Made by a program: the position numbers and the translations under genes. From positions 1 through 5,792 of the forward strand of contig PMNO01000601.1 in the NCBI GenBank assembly GCA_003161835.1: a stretch of DNA of 5,792 bases, given 5' to 3'. The stretch comes from Myxococcales bacterium (GTDB lineage: Bacteria > Myxococcota_A > Polyangia > Fen-1088). Positions 1 to 5,538 of the stretch are shown piece by piece. Position 1 is the first letter of the stretch. The number at the start of each line of letters is the position of its first letter. The notes beneath the pieces were generated by a model. The model was not told the DNA's origin. It saw only the letters and a list, made by a program, of their open reading frames with translations, and ran no database searches.

Positions 1-96
1 TTTTGCGTCTCGGGAATAGCTGATCCAAACATGCAGCACGATGCCCAGGGCGCCACCTCGGCTCCCGCGTTCTGGGAGTTCTTCTCGCGGTTCTAG
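1..96 (+). CDS. 3' end of an upstream gene, possibly a PHB-depolymerase/LpqC-like esterase (partial)
   Basis: Frame 1 is open from the window edge to a TAG at 94-96, giving 31 residues that end in PAFWEFFSRF. Third positions are mostly G or C, as in the neighbouring genes, so this is probably the true C-terminus of a gene starting outside the window. A terminal W-E-F-F-x-x-(H/F) helix is common at the end of secreted alpha/beta-hydrolase esterases of the PHB depolymerase/LpqC type, so that is my best guess. With no catalytic residues visible, the functional call is weak. Lipoprotein A follows 75 bp downstream on the same strand and could be co-transcribed. Confidence 0.5.
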   Translation, partial: FCVSGIADPNMQHDAQGATSAPAFWEFFSRF

Positions 97-171
97 CCCC
101 AGATCCATGAGAGAAGAAGATTGGGCGCCCGGTATTGCCTGGGTCACCGGGTCGGCTGAAACTGTCGGGCC
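97..171. other. Short intergenic gap before lipoprotein A
   Basis: This 75-bp gap holds no convincing sigma-70 promoter and no clear Shine-Dalgarno sequence in front of the GTG at 172. A 6-bp inverted repeat (CCCGGT at 128-133 and ACCGGG at 146-151) could form a loose hairpin with a 12-nt loop, but no T-run follows. An in-frame TGA at 157-159 sets the upstream limit for the lipoprotein A reading frame. Confidence 0.4.
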
Positions 172-1002
172 GTGAGAATCCAAGGTGGATTTGCCGCCCT
201 GCTGCTGTTGGCTGTGGCCTCGGGCTGTCAGCCAGAGGCCAGCTGTTCCAGAAATGGATCGCCATGCGGGGGCGACCCAACCGGGTCGTGGGAGGTGGTC
301 GGCGCGTGCCGCGATCCAGCTTTCGCGACCCCCGTTCCGGTCACGTATTACCAGCAGCCGGTTCAGATGGCGCGCCAGCCTACTCCCGCGATGGCGAGCA
401 GCGATTGGTGCTCGTCGCTGGTCCTGGGAAACGTCATGGGAAACACCGGAGCGACAAACTTCATCTTTCCCCACGATACGCTGGGAGTGACCGGGGGACG
501 GATCACCTACACGAGCGAAGATCCGCAGAACAAGCAGTTTGGAACCTACCAGGCGGTCGTCGACACCCTCGGTACAGGCGCCATTGATCTGTCCGAGGCC
601 TGCCTGGCACGGATGGGAGTGAGCCTCAGCTGCGACATGGTCGCGGCGGCGCTCACCAGCTTCGCCGCGGTGAAGCAAGGGGATCCGGGAGTACCGTGTA
701 ACGACAGCATCAACCAGCCCGCCGTGTGCCAGTTCTTCTTTTCCTACAAGAACATCACCTGCACCGCGATCGCCGGCAGCGCCTGCCACTGTAGCTATGG
801 CGTGTCTTTTTCGGGGGCTCTAAAGGGCCGCTGGACCAGGACCGGAGCACTCCTGACCCATTCGGATGCGTCGCGGATGCTGCCCTCCCAGGCCGACTAC
901 TGCGTCCAGGGCTCGGATTCGATGATTCTTCGCGGCCACGATCGAACCTCGATTCTCGATCAGCCCGGCGTCCGTACACTCAGTCTGCAACGTTCCCCAT
1001 GA
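172..1002 (+). CDS. Cys-rich lipoprotein A (uncharacterised, lipocalin-like candidate)
   Basis: This is a 276-residue predicted lipoprotein. The only usable start is GTG 172, because an in-frame TGA lies 13 nt upstream. Residues 2-18 form a short signal peptide (one Arg, then a hydrophobic core FAALLLLAV) ending in a lipobox ASG-C19. The mature part begins with C19, C25, C32 and C46, and carries CGGDPTGSW (32-40). Later landmarks are DWCSSL (78-83), a P-x-DT segment near 100-103, ACLAR (143-147), CHCSY, DYCV (242-245) and RTSILD (258-263). All of these recur in lipoprotein B at 2482-3393, so the two are paralogs. No characterised family was recognised. The N-terminal G-x-W followed by an apparently beta-rich sequence recalls lipocalin-type small barrels, which is inference. 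The many cysteines suggest disulfides in an envelope compartment. The porin starts 23 nt after the stop, so the two are probably one transcript. A gene of unknown function, but real coding is secure. Confidence 0.88.
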   Translation: MRIQGGFAALLLLAVASGCQPEASCSRNGSPCGGDPTGSWEVVGACRDPAFATPVPVTYYQQPVQMARQPTPAMASSDWCSSLVLGNVMGNTGATNFIFPHDTLGVTGGRITYTSEDPQNKQFGTYQAVVDTLGTGAIDLSEACLARMGVSLSCDMVAAALTSFAAVKQGDPGVPCNDSINQPAVCQFFFSYKNITCTAIAGSACHCSYGVSFSGALKGRWTRTGALLTHSDASRMLPSQADYCVQGSDSMILRGHDRTSILDQPGVRTLSLQRSP

Positions 1003-1025
1003 CCGCCCAATAACCTCAAAATCAA

Positions 1026-2468
1026 ATGAAACGCTCAAGGTTCATCAGCAGGTCGATCGGAGCCGCGGCTCTGTTCGTCTTGGGTCAAGCGCATGCAGAA
1101 GGCCAGGAGCCGCCGAGCGCTTCGTCGGCGGGTGATGAGCCCGAGGCGGTTGCACCGCCCCCGACATCGCCGGGCGCTGGTCCGAGCGGCAAGTGGCGAA
1201 CGTCGCTCTACGGTTTCGCGGAGCTCGATGCCATGCACGACACGTCGCTGGCCTACGGACCCGCGGCGAACAACACGATCCTCGTGCGGCCTGGAACCTA
1301 CGCCGGTGCCCATGCCCGCTCGCAGCTCACGGTCGCCAACTCGCAGGTTGGCCTACGGTTCTCGGCACCGGACTACGGGAGAATCAAGACCTCGGGGCGC
1401 GCGGAGATCGATTTTTTCGGTATCCAGCCAACCGACGCCACTGAGCAGGCCACCTTCACCACGCCGTCCATTCGAATGCGGCTTTTCTACATGAAGCTCG
1501 AAACGCCGATCGTGGACGTACTGGTGGGTCAGTATCACGATCTCTTCGCGTGGGGCGGTGAGGGTTTCTACCAGACGAGCCTGGCGTTCTTGGGCGTGGC
1601 TGGGGAGATCTATCACCGCAATCCGCAAATTCGGGTGTCAAAGACCATCGGGGCCGAGTCGGCCGTGAAGCTCGATCTCGCCGTCGCGGCCGTGCGCCCC
1701 GTTCAACGCGATTCGGAAGTGCCCGACGTCCAGGCCGGAATCAAGTTGGCGGTCAATGGCTGGAGGGGCGCCAATGCGCAGGGTTTTGGCCAGCCGACGG
1801 TCATGCCGCTGGCGATCGGAGTGTCGGGGGTGGGCCGCCGTTTCGCGGTGGCCGAGTTCCTGACGAATCCAGGTGACGCCAAGATCGCCTTTGGATGGGG
1901 AGCCGCCGTCAATGCTTTCCTGCCGTTGATTCCTGCCCGCAGCGATACGGACAGGAGCAACGCCGTCTCCGTGACCGGCGAAGTCTCCGTGGGCTCGGGG
2001 ATCTCCGACCTTTATACCGGGCTCACCGGCGGCGCCTTGTTTCCGTTGCTTCCCGATCCGAGCGGCAATCTGGTGCCGCCACCCGTCTACCGCCCCAACA
2101 TCGACAGCGGCATCGTGACCTACGATTCCAACAGCAACTTGAAGCCGATCGATTGGCGATCGTTGGTCCTGGGCCTTCAGTACTATCTACCGGTCGCGGA
2201 AGGCCGGATCTGGATCTCGGCGACGGCTTCCCGGATCGAGTCCACGAACATCCTTAGTTTGACGCCCGAGGGCAGCCGGGGTGGGATTTTTACCCGGCAA
2301 GACTACGTTGACGGAAACCTGTTCGCCGCGGTCACGCCCGACGTCCAGGTTGGGCTCTCGTATCAGATGACCCAACAGACCTTCGGCGACCGCCCTTTCG
2401 GCGAGAGCAAGCCTCATCCCGTGGGACGCAATCAAAGGGGCGAGATCGGATTCCGCCTGTTCTTCTGA
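1026..2468 (+). CDS. Outer-membrane beta-barrel porin, DcaP-like
   Basis: This 480-residue protein has a Sec signal peptide (residues 1-24: KRSR n-region, core IGAAALFVLG, cleavage after AHA). A Pro/Ala/Glu/Ser-rich linker spans about 25-56. From about 57 to the end it has alternating amphipathic beta-strands and finishes in GFRLFF, the terminal aromatic expected for BAM-dependent insertion. The opening LYGFAELDAMHD (61-72), the block at about 98-131 (SQLTVANSQVGLRFSAP, then KTSGRAEIDFFG) and the VDVLVGQYHDLFAWG segment (163-177) resemble the N-terminal half of DcaP-family porins. Those are trimeric channels for small, often anionic, substrates in other Proteobacteria. Substrate cannot be told here. 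The start is the ATG after an A-rich leader (1016-1025) with no clear Shine-Dalgarno. It lies 23 nt behind lipoprotein A and ends 13 bp before the convergent stop of lipoprotein B. The outer-membrane call is strong; the DcaP assignment is moderate, and another large porin family remains possible. Confidence 0.85.
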   Translation: MKRSRFISRSIGAAALFVLGQAHAEGQEPPSASSAGDEPEAVAPPPTSPGAGPSGKWRTSLYGFAELDAMHDTSLAYGPAANNTILVRPGTYAGAHARSQLTVANSQVGLRFSAPDYGRIKTSGRAEIDFFGIQPTDATEQATFTTPSIRMRLFYMKLETPIVDVLVGQYHDLFAWGGEGFYQTSLAFLGVAGEIYHRNPQIRVSKTIGAESAVKLDLAVAAVRPVQRDSEVPDVQAGIKLAVNGWRGANAQGFGQPTVMPLAIGVSGVGRRFAVAEFLTNPGDAKIAFGWGAAVNAFLPLIPARSDTDRSNAVSVTGEVSVGSGISDLYTGLTGGALFPLLPDPSGNLVPPPVYRPNIDSGIVTYDSNSNLKPIDWRSLVLGLQYYLPVAEGRIWISATASRIESTNILSLTPEGSRGGIFTRQDYVDGNLFAAVTPDVQVGLSYQMTQQTFGDRPFGESKPHPVGRNQRGEIGFRLFF

Positions 2469-2481
2469 GGTGGCCGCCAGA
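2469..2481. other. 13-bp convergent gap without a terminator
   Basis: The porin (+) and lipoprotein B (-) stop codons are separated by 13 bp. Only a 4-bp inverted repeat (TGGC-C-GCCA) lies there, and neither strand has a stem followed by a T-run. Transcripts from the two sides would therefore be expected to overlap at their 3' ends unless Rho acts. Confidence 0.5.
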
Positions 2482-3393
2482 CTACGGCACCGCGATCTTC
2501 TGACAGGTCGCGCTGCAGGTCGTCTGGTTCGGCGGATCGCAGTCCTCCCCGCGGTCGGCGAAGCCATCGCCACACACCACCCGACGCAAAGTCAGGGTCC
2601 GAAGGCCGATGAAATCCAGGATGCTCGTCCGATTGTGGCCCCACAGCGTCATCTGATTGCCGTTCACGCAATAGTCAACCTTGGTCGGCAACACGCCACT
2701 TCCCGCATAGTGGGTGATCACGTTGCCCTCGGCGTTCCAGATGCCGGACAAGTTCGTACCAGCGGCGTCGGATTCGCTTAGATACGAGCAGAGGCAGCCG
2801 CCATCGCCGGAATCCCGACAGCTTGTTTCCTTTATGCCCCCGAGCGTCAGCCCGTAGTCGGCGAACGCCATGCCGAACTCACCGCAGCTCCCAGGAGCGT
2901 ATCCGAATCTCGCGAGGCAGCTTGCGGAGTAGTTGATGCTGGTTCTGTCGCTGCTCGTGAGCAGCGTCGTGTACAGCCCCCGGTTGAGCTCGCCGGAGCT
3001 ACCAGCCGAGTAGCTCAGGAACGCGCCCTGAACCGCCGGCGTGTCGCGAGGGAGCGCGAACATCCTGATCCCGTTCGGCCCAAAATACTGCAGCGACGAA
3101 CACCAATCCATCGAGGTGAGCTCGGGCGGCGACTGGCCCCCAGGAACGATAGGCTGATTTCGATAGGTCTGTTTACCGGCGATCGTGTCCTGCGACACGG
3201 GATCCTGGCAAACGCTGGCCTCGGCCCAGGAACCGATGGGATTGCCGCCACAAGGCGTGTTGGTCTCGGCGCATGCATCTTCCGGCCGGCAACCAGTGCC
3301 GAACGACAACAGTGCCCCGATGCAGAGAACGCCGAAATGAATACTCGTACCAGAAATGACTCGCAGGCAGCACCCGTCCTTTTGGTCGGCCAT
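2482..3393 (-). CDS. Cys-rich lipoprotein B with C-terminal Myxococcus-type Cys-rich segment
   Basis: This is a 303-residue exported protein, paralogous to lipoprotein A. The start ATG (3393) is supported by a near-consensus ribosome-binding site, GGGGGTGAT, just upstream. The signal peptide is long (residues 1-34, hydrophobic HFGVLCIGALLSF) and ends GTG-C35. This is a weak lipobox, but C35 aligns with the lipid-bearing Cys of A. Downstream spacing of C41, C48 and C62 and the CGGNPIGSW motif (48-56) match A exactly. DWCSSL, SCLAR, CLCSY, DYCV (240-243) and RTSILD (255-260) are also shared. After the homologous body, residues 274-303 add a unit absent from A: CGDGFADRGEDCD, then C293 and C297 in CSATC. 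It resembles one copy of the Myxococcus cysteine-rich disulfide repeat. Function is unknown. The longer open frame upstream of 3393 is a shadow of the discoidin gene. It is probably co-transcribed with the discoidin-domain gene 74 bp upstream. Confidence 0.88.
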   Translation of the reverse strand: MADQKDGCCLRVISGTSIHFGVLCIGALLSFGTGCRPEDACAETNTPCGGNPIGSWAEASVCQDPVSQDTIAGKQTYRNQPIVPGGQSPPELTSMDWCSSLQYFGPNGIRMFALPRDTPAVQGAFLSYSAGSSGELNRGLYTTLLTSSDRTSINYSASCLARFGYAPGSCGEFGMAFADYGLTLGGIKETSCRDSGDGGCLCSYLSESDAAGTNLSGIWNAEGNVITHYAGSGVLPTKVDYCVNGNQMTLWGHNRTSILDFIGLRTLTLRRVVCGDGFADRGEDCDPPNQTTCSATCQKIAVP

Positions 3394-3410
3394 GATATCA
3401 CCCCCCAGTA
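3394..3410 (-). promoter_or_regulatory. Ribosome-binding site of lipoprotein B
   Basis: Reading the minus strand toward the ATG at 3393, the sequence is CTGGGGGGTGATATC-ATG. GGGGGTGAT differs by one base from GGAGGTGAT, the anti-Shine-Dalgarno complement. It decides the start among many upstream in-frame codons of a long spurious open frame. Confidence 0.6.
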
Positions 3411-3450
3411 GCGGCGCGGTCAGAGGGCGGGCCAGGTCCGGCCGCATCCC

Positions 3451-3469
3451 AGCCGGCGCAAAGCCGGCT
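3451..3469 (-). terminator. 7-bp perfect hairpin at the discoidin gene stop (weak terminator or processing element)
   Basis: AGCCGGC (3451-3457) and GCCGGCT (3463-3469) form a perfect 7-bp stem with a 5-nt loop, overlapping the TAG stop (3470-3468 on the minus strand). There is no T-run after it on the minus strand, so a classical intrinsic terminator is unlikely. It may attenuate readthrough into lipoprotein B or protect the upstream mRNA end. Confidence 0.35.
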
Positions 3470-4433
3470 ACCGAATGGCCACGTCGTCGAAGTGCAATGA
3501 CGTGGCGCGCGGCACGCGGAGGCGGACGTAGCGGGCCTTGTGCTTGGGGAAATCGGCCTTCCAGGTCGAGAAATCTACATCGCGGCGGGCGACCTGGATC
3601 CACGTCTTGTCGTCGAGGCTGACCTCTACAATTAGCGGAATCGCCCGTTCGGCGCAGCAGTCGGAACGATTCGTCACTTCGACGCGATGGACCGACTTCA
3701 CCGCTCCGAGATCGAAGTCTATCCAGGGGCTCTCCTGGTGCAGCGTGTGAAAGAAGATGTCCCCGCATCGGTTGGGGGGCGTGCAGTCGACATAGGTCGT
3801 GCTGGTCTTGAAGACCTTGGCGGCCGCCAGATTGGCCCCGCGGAGCAGCGTTCGCGCGCCGACGCCTGCGAGCACCACCATCGCCGCGACCACCACGATG
3901 CGCGTCCAGCGTTGGACGTGAACGCGTTCGATCGCCCGGGTCGGCGCGTCCAGATCCCAGAGCAGCGCCTCCGCGAAACCACGGCAGCACGCCGCCTCGT
4001 CGTCGGTGGTGTCGAGGGCGTCCCGCGACGAGCGCTCGACCAGAACGGTACGCGCCACGGCCAGCTTGGCCTCGTCTCCCGCCGCCTTCACGAGCCGGTC
4101 CGGGGCGGCCGCCGCCCATGCCCGATCCAGATCCGCCAGATCCGCGAGATCCGTGGAGACCGACGCGTCGGCTGCCGCATCGTCGGCCATCAGCGCCCAG
4201 TAGACCGCCTCACCGTATAGGCCCCGAAGCACGGCCGGGCGAGACCCCACCGGAAGTGACTCCACCGGCTCGGCCACGCGACGCGCAACCTCGACGAGCA
4301 ATCGCGCCTGATTCACGGCCCGGGCCGACCCTGCGCGGGCAGGGGGCATTCGCCCACGAGCCGCCCGCAGAGCCTCCCGGCGCAACAACCATTCACCCGC
4401 TCGCGCGAACACAGAAGGACGTGGGTTGTTCAT
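3468..4433 (-). CDS. Single-pass membrane protein with C-terminal discoidin (F5/8 type C) domain
   Basis: The preferred start, ATG 4433 (MNNPRPSVFARAGEW), gives 321 residues. A GGAA Shine-Dalgarno lies 7 nt upstream, and the longer upstream open frame would overlap pyrH. Residues 1-177 are Ala/Arg-rich and mostly helical, without a recognised domain. About 179-197 (IVVVAAMVVLAGVGARTLL) is one membrane helix preceded by Arg, suggesting N-in, C-out topology. Residues about 206-321 look like a galactose-binding-fold discoidin domain: SPWIDFDLG (235-243), VHRVEVTNRSD (248-258), VEVSLDDKTW (269-278) and ARYVRLRV (300-307). Such domains usually bind carbohydrate or anionic surfaces, but the ligand is not predictable here. 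C217, C223, C259 and C260 fall in the exported part and could form disulfides. It lies immediately upstream of lipoprotein B on the same strand and diverges from pyrH. The role is unknown; envelope or cell-surface binding is inferred. Confidence 0.82.
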   Translation of the reverse strand: MNNPRPSVFARAGEWLLRREALRAARGRMPPARAGSARAVNQARLLVEVARRVAEPVESLPVGSRPAVLRGLYGEAVYWALMADDAAADASVSTDLADLADLDRAWAAAAPDRLVKAAGDEAKLAVARTVLVERSSRDALDTTDDEAACCRGFAEALLWDLDAPTRAIERVHVQRWTRIVVVAAMVVLAGVGARTLLRGANLAAAKVFKTSTTYVDCTPPNRCGDIFFHTLHQESPWIDFDLGAVKSVHRVEVTNRSDCCAERAIPLIVEVSLDDKTWIQVARRDVDFSTWKADFPKHKARYVRLRVPRATSLHFDDVAIR

Positions 4434-4541
4434 CGGCTTTTTCCGGACGACAGTAAACAGCGAGGACGGCCACCGCCGCAAGTCGGGGCTCGGAGAAATA
4501 CGCTTCACGCCGACGCACCGTACGACTAGAGTCCCCGGACG
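4434..4541. promoter_or_regulatory. Divergent intergenic region between the discoidin gene and pyrH
   Basis: These 108 bp must carry the start signals of both divergent genes. Toward the discoidin gene (minus strand) a poor sigma-70 candidate is TTGCGG (4481-4476) with TTTACT (4457-4452), 18-bp spacing. The GGAA Shine-Dalgarno of that gene is at 4444-4441. Toward pyrH, TACGACT (4521-4527) is a faint -10-like string with no correctly spaced -35. An in-frame TAG at 4527-4529 shows the pyrH frame cannot extend further upstream than ATG 4542. A promoter is expected from gene order, but none is well supported by the bases. Confidence 0.3.
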
Positions 4542-5447
4542 ATGCCGAGTACGAAAAGCAAAACAAGCCCGGCCCCTGGACGCCGCGGCCGTACCGCAAT
4601 AAAGGCCGACACGCTCCCCGCTGGAGCAGCCCCCCAAACGGATGCCCCCCACCCCGGGCTACCCGTCGAGGATTTCGCGGAACACCCTCCCCTGGCCCCG
4701 GGGGTGAAGTACCGCCGCATCCTTCTGAAGCTCTCCGGGGAAGCGCTGATGGGGCAGCAGGGCTACGGCATCGAGGATGCGACCCTGTCGCAAATCGCCG
4801 ACGAAATCATCGATGTCCATAGCCTGGGCGTCGACATCGGGATCGTCATTGGCGGCGGCAACATCTTTCGGGGGCTCGCCGCCAGCTCGCGCGGCATGGA
4901 TCGCGCCAGCGCCGACTACATGGGCATGCTGGCGACGGTCATCAATTCGCTGGCGCTGCAGGACGCGCTCGAACGTCGAGGGTCCAAGACGCGCGTGCTG
5001 TCGGCGCTGGAAATGGAGCGTTTGGCGGAGCCGTATATTCGGCGCCGCGCGATCCGCCATCTGGAAAAGGGCCGGCTCGTGATCTTCGCGGCCGGCACCG
5101 GCAACCCATTTTTTACTACCGACACCGCCGCGTCCCTGCGGGCCATGGAGATCGGCGCCGATATCGTGATGAAGGCAACCCGCGTCGACGGGGTGTACGA
5201 CAAGGATCCCCACAAGCACAAAGACGCCCGCATGTTTCGGCGCCTATCCTATATGGACGTGCTCAATCGAAATCTCGCCGTGATGGACTCGACCGCGATT
5301 TCGTTGTGCCGGGACAACAACCTCCCGATTCTGGTGTTCAACCTGACCAAGCCGGGGAATATTCGCCGGGTCGTAATGGGTGAACCGCTCGGCACCCTGG
5401 TGCTGGACGAACGAGGCGAGCCCCGCGAAAAATCGCCCGGCCCCTAA
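4542..5447 (+). CDS. pyrH: Uridylate kinase (UMP kinase), PyrH
   Basis: Bacterial UMP kinase of the amino-acid-kinase fold, phosphorylating UMP to UDP with ATP in the cytoplasm for pyrimidine nucleotide synthesis. It is recognised by [12 protein letters not shown] (58-69, with K63 matching the family's N-terminal lysine), the glycine loop IGGGNIFRG (103-111), the acidic D125 in [24 protein letters not shown] (185-197) and [13 protein letters not shown] (211-223). ATG 4542 gives 301 residues, against about 240 for the family. Residues 1-54 are a Pro/Ala/Lys-rich, probably disordered extension. The alternative start GTG 4704 (V55) would give 247 residues, a normal length. Neither start has a good Shine-Dalgarno. 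Third-position G+C is about two thirds in the first 54 codons against roughly 84% in the next 50, so the extension may be untranslated. Frr follows 91 bp downstream; a divergent gene, not tsf, lies upstream. The identity is essentially certain; only the start is open. Confidence 0.97.
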   Translation: MPSTKSKTSPAPGRRGRTAIKADTLPAGAAPQTDAPHPGLPVEDFAEHPPLAPGVKYRRILLKLSGEALMGQQGYGIEDATLSQIADEIIDVHSLGVDIGIVIGGGNIFRGLAASSRGMDRASADYMGMLATVINSLALQDALERRGSKTRVLSALEMERLAEPYIRRRAIRHLEKGRLVIFAAGTGNPFFTTDTAASLRAMEIGADIVMKATRVDGVYDKDPHKHKDARMFRRLSYMDVLNRNLAVMDSTAISLCRDNNLPILVFNLTKPGNIRRVVMGEPLGTLVLDERGEPREKSPGP

Positions 5448-5490
5448 CGTCACTGCCCGTTGCCGCGCGCTTGCGCTATTCTTCGGCCCA

Positions 5491-5513
5491 GCCGGGGTCG
5501 CCGCGATCCCGGC
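5491..5513 (+). terminator. Strong 10-bp hairpin between pyrH and frr (attenuator or processing site)
   Basis: GCCGGGGTCG (5491-5500) pairs with CGATCCCGGC (5504-5513) across a CCG loop: ten consecutive pairs, one of them G-U. It is followed by AATCGTTATT, only a broken T-rich stretch, and then by the frr Shine-Dalgarno 12 nt after the stem. The structure is stable enough to matter in RNA. It could be a leaky terminator that lowers frr transcription relative to pyrH, or an mRNA end-protecting or processing structure. Its status as a true terminator is doubtful. Confidence 0.45.
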
Positions 5514-5525
5514 AATCGTTATTCC

Positions 5526-5532
5526 GAGGAGA
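5526..5532 (+). promoter_or_regulatory. Ribosome-binding site of frr
   Basis: GAGGAGA lies 6 nt before the ATG at 5539. It is the cleanest purine-rich Shine-Dalgarno in the window together with that of lipoprotein B, and it fixes the frr start. Confidence 0.75.
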
Positions 5533-5538
5533 CCAGCG

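Noticed and set aside
122..139. A sigma-54-like string before lipoprotein A (TTGGG ... TTGCC).
   Set aside because: The GG and GC elements are separated by 11 nt rather than the strict 10, and the rest of the -24 box does not match.
2469..2481. A TGGC-C-GCCA inverted repeat as a bidirectional terminator.
   Set aside because: The stem is only 4 bp with a 1-nt loop and there is no T-run on either strand.
2482..4119. A 545-residue minus-strand open frame.
   Set aside because: Only the part from ATG 3393 downstream is real (signal peptide, ribosome-binding site, paralogy). The rest is an out-of-frame shadow of the discoidin gene, common in high-G+C DNA.
4443..4542. A direct repeat of CCGGACGA at 4443-4450 and 4535-4542, at both ends of the divergent region.
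   Set aside because: Eight bases in a 100-bp G/C-rich stretch can easily recur by chance, and one copy overlaps the pyrH start codon.
4659..5219. A 186-residue antisense open frame over pyrH.
   Set aside because: It lies wholly opposite the certain UMP kinase coding sequence and shows no recognisable motif.
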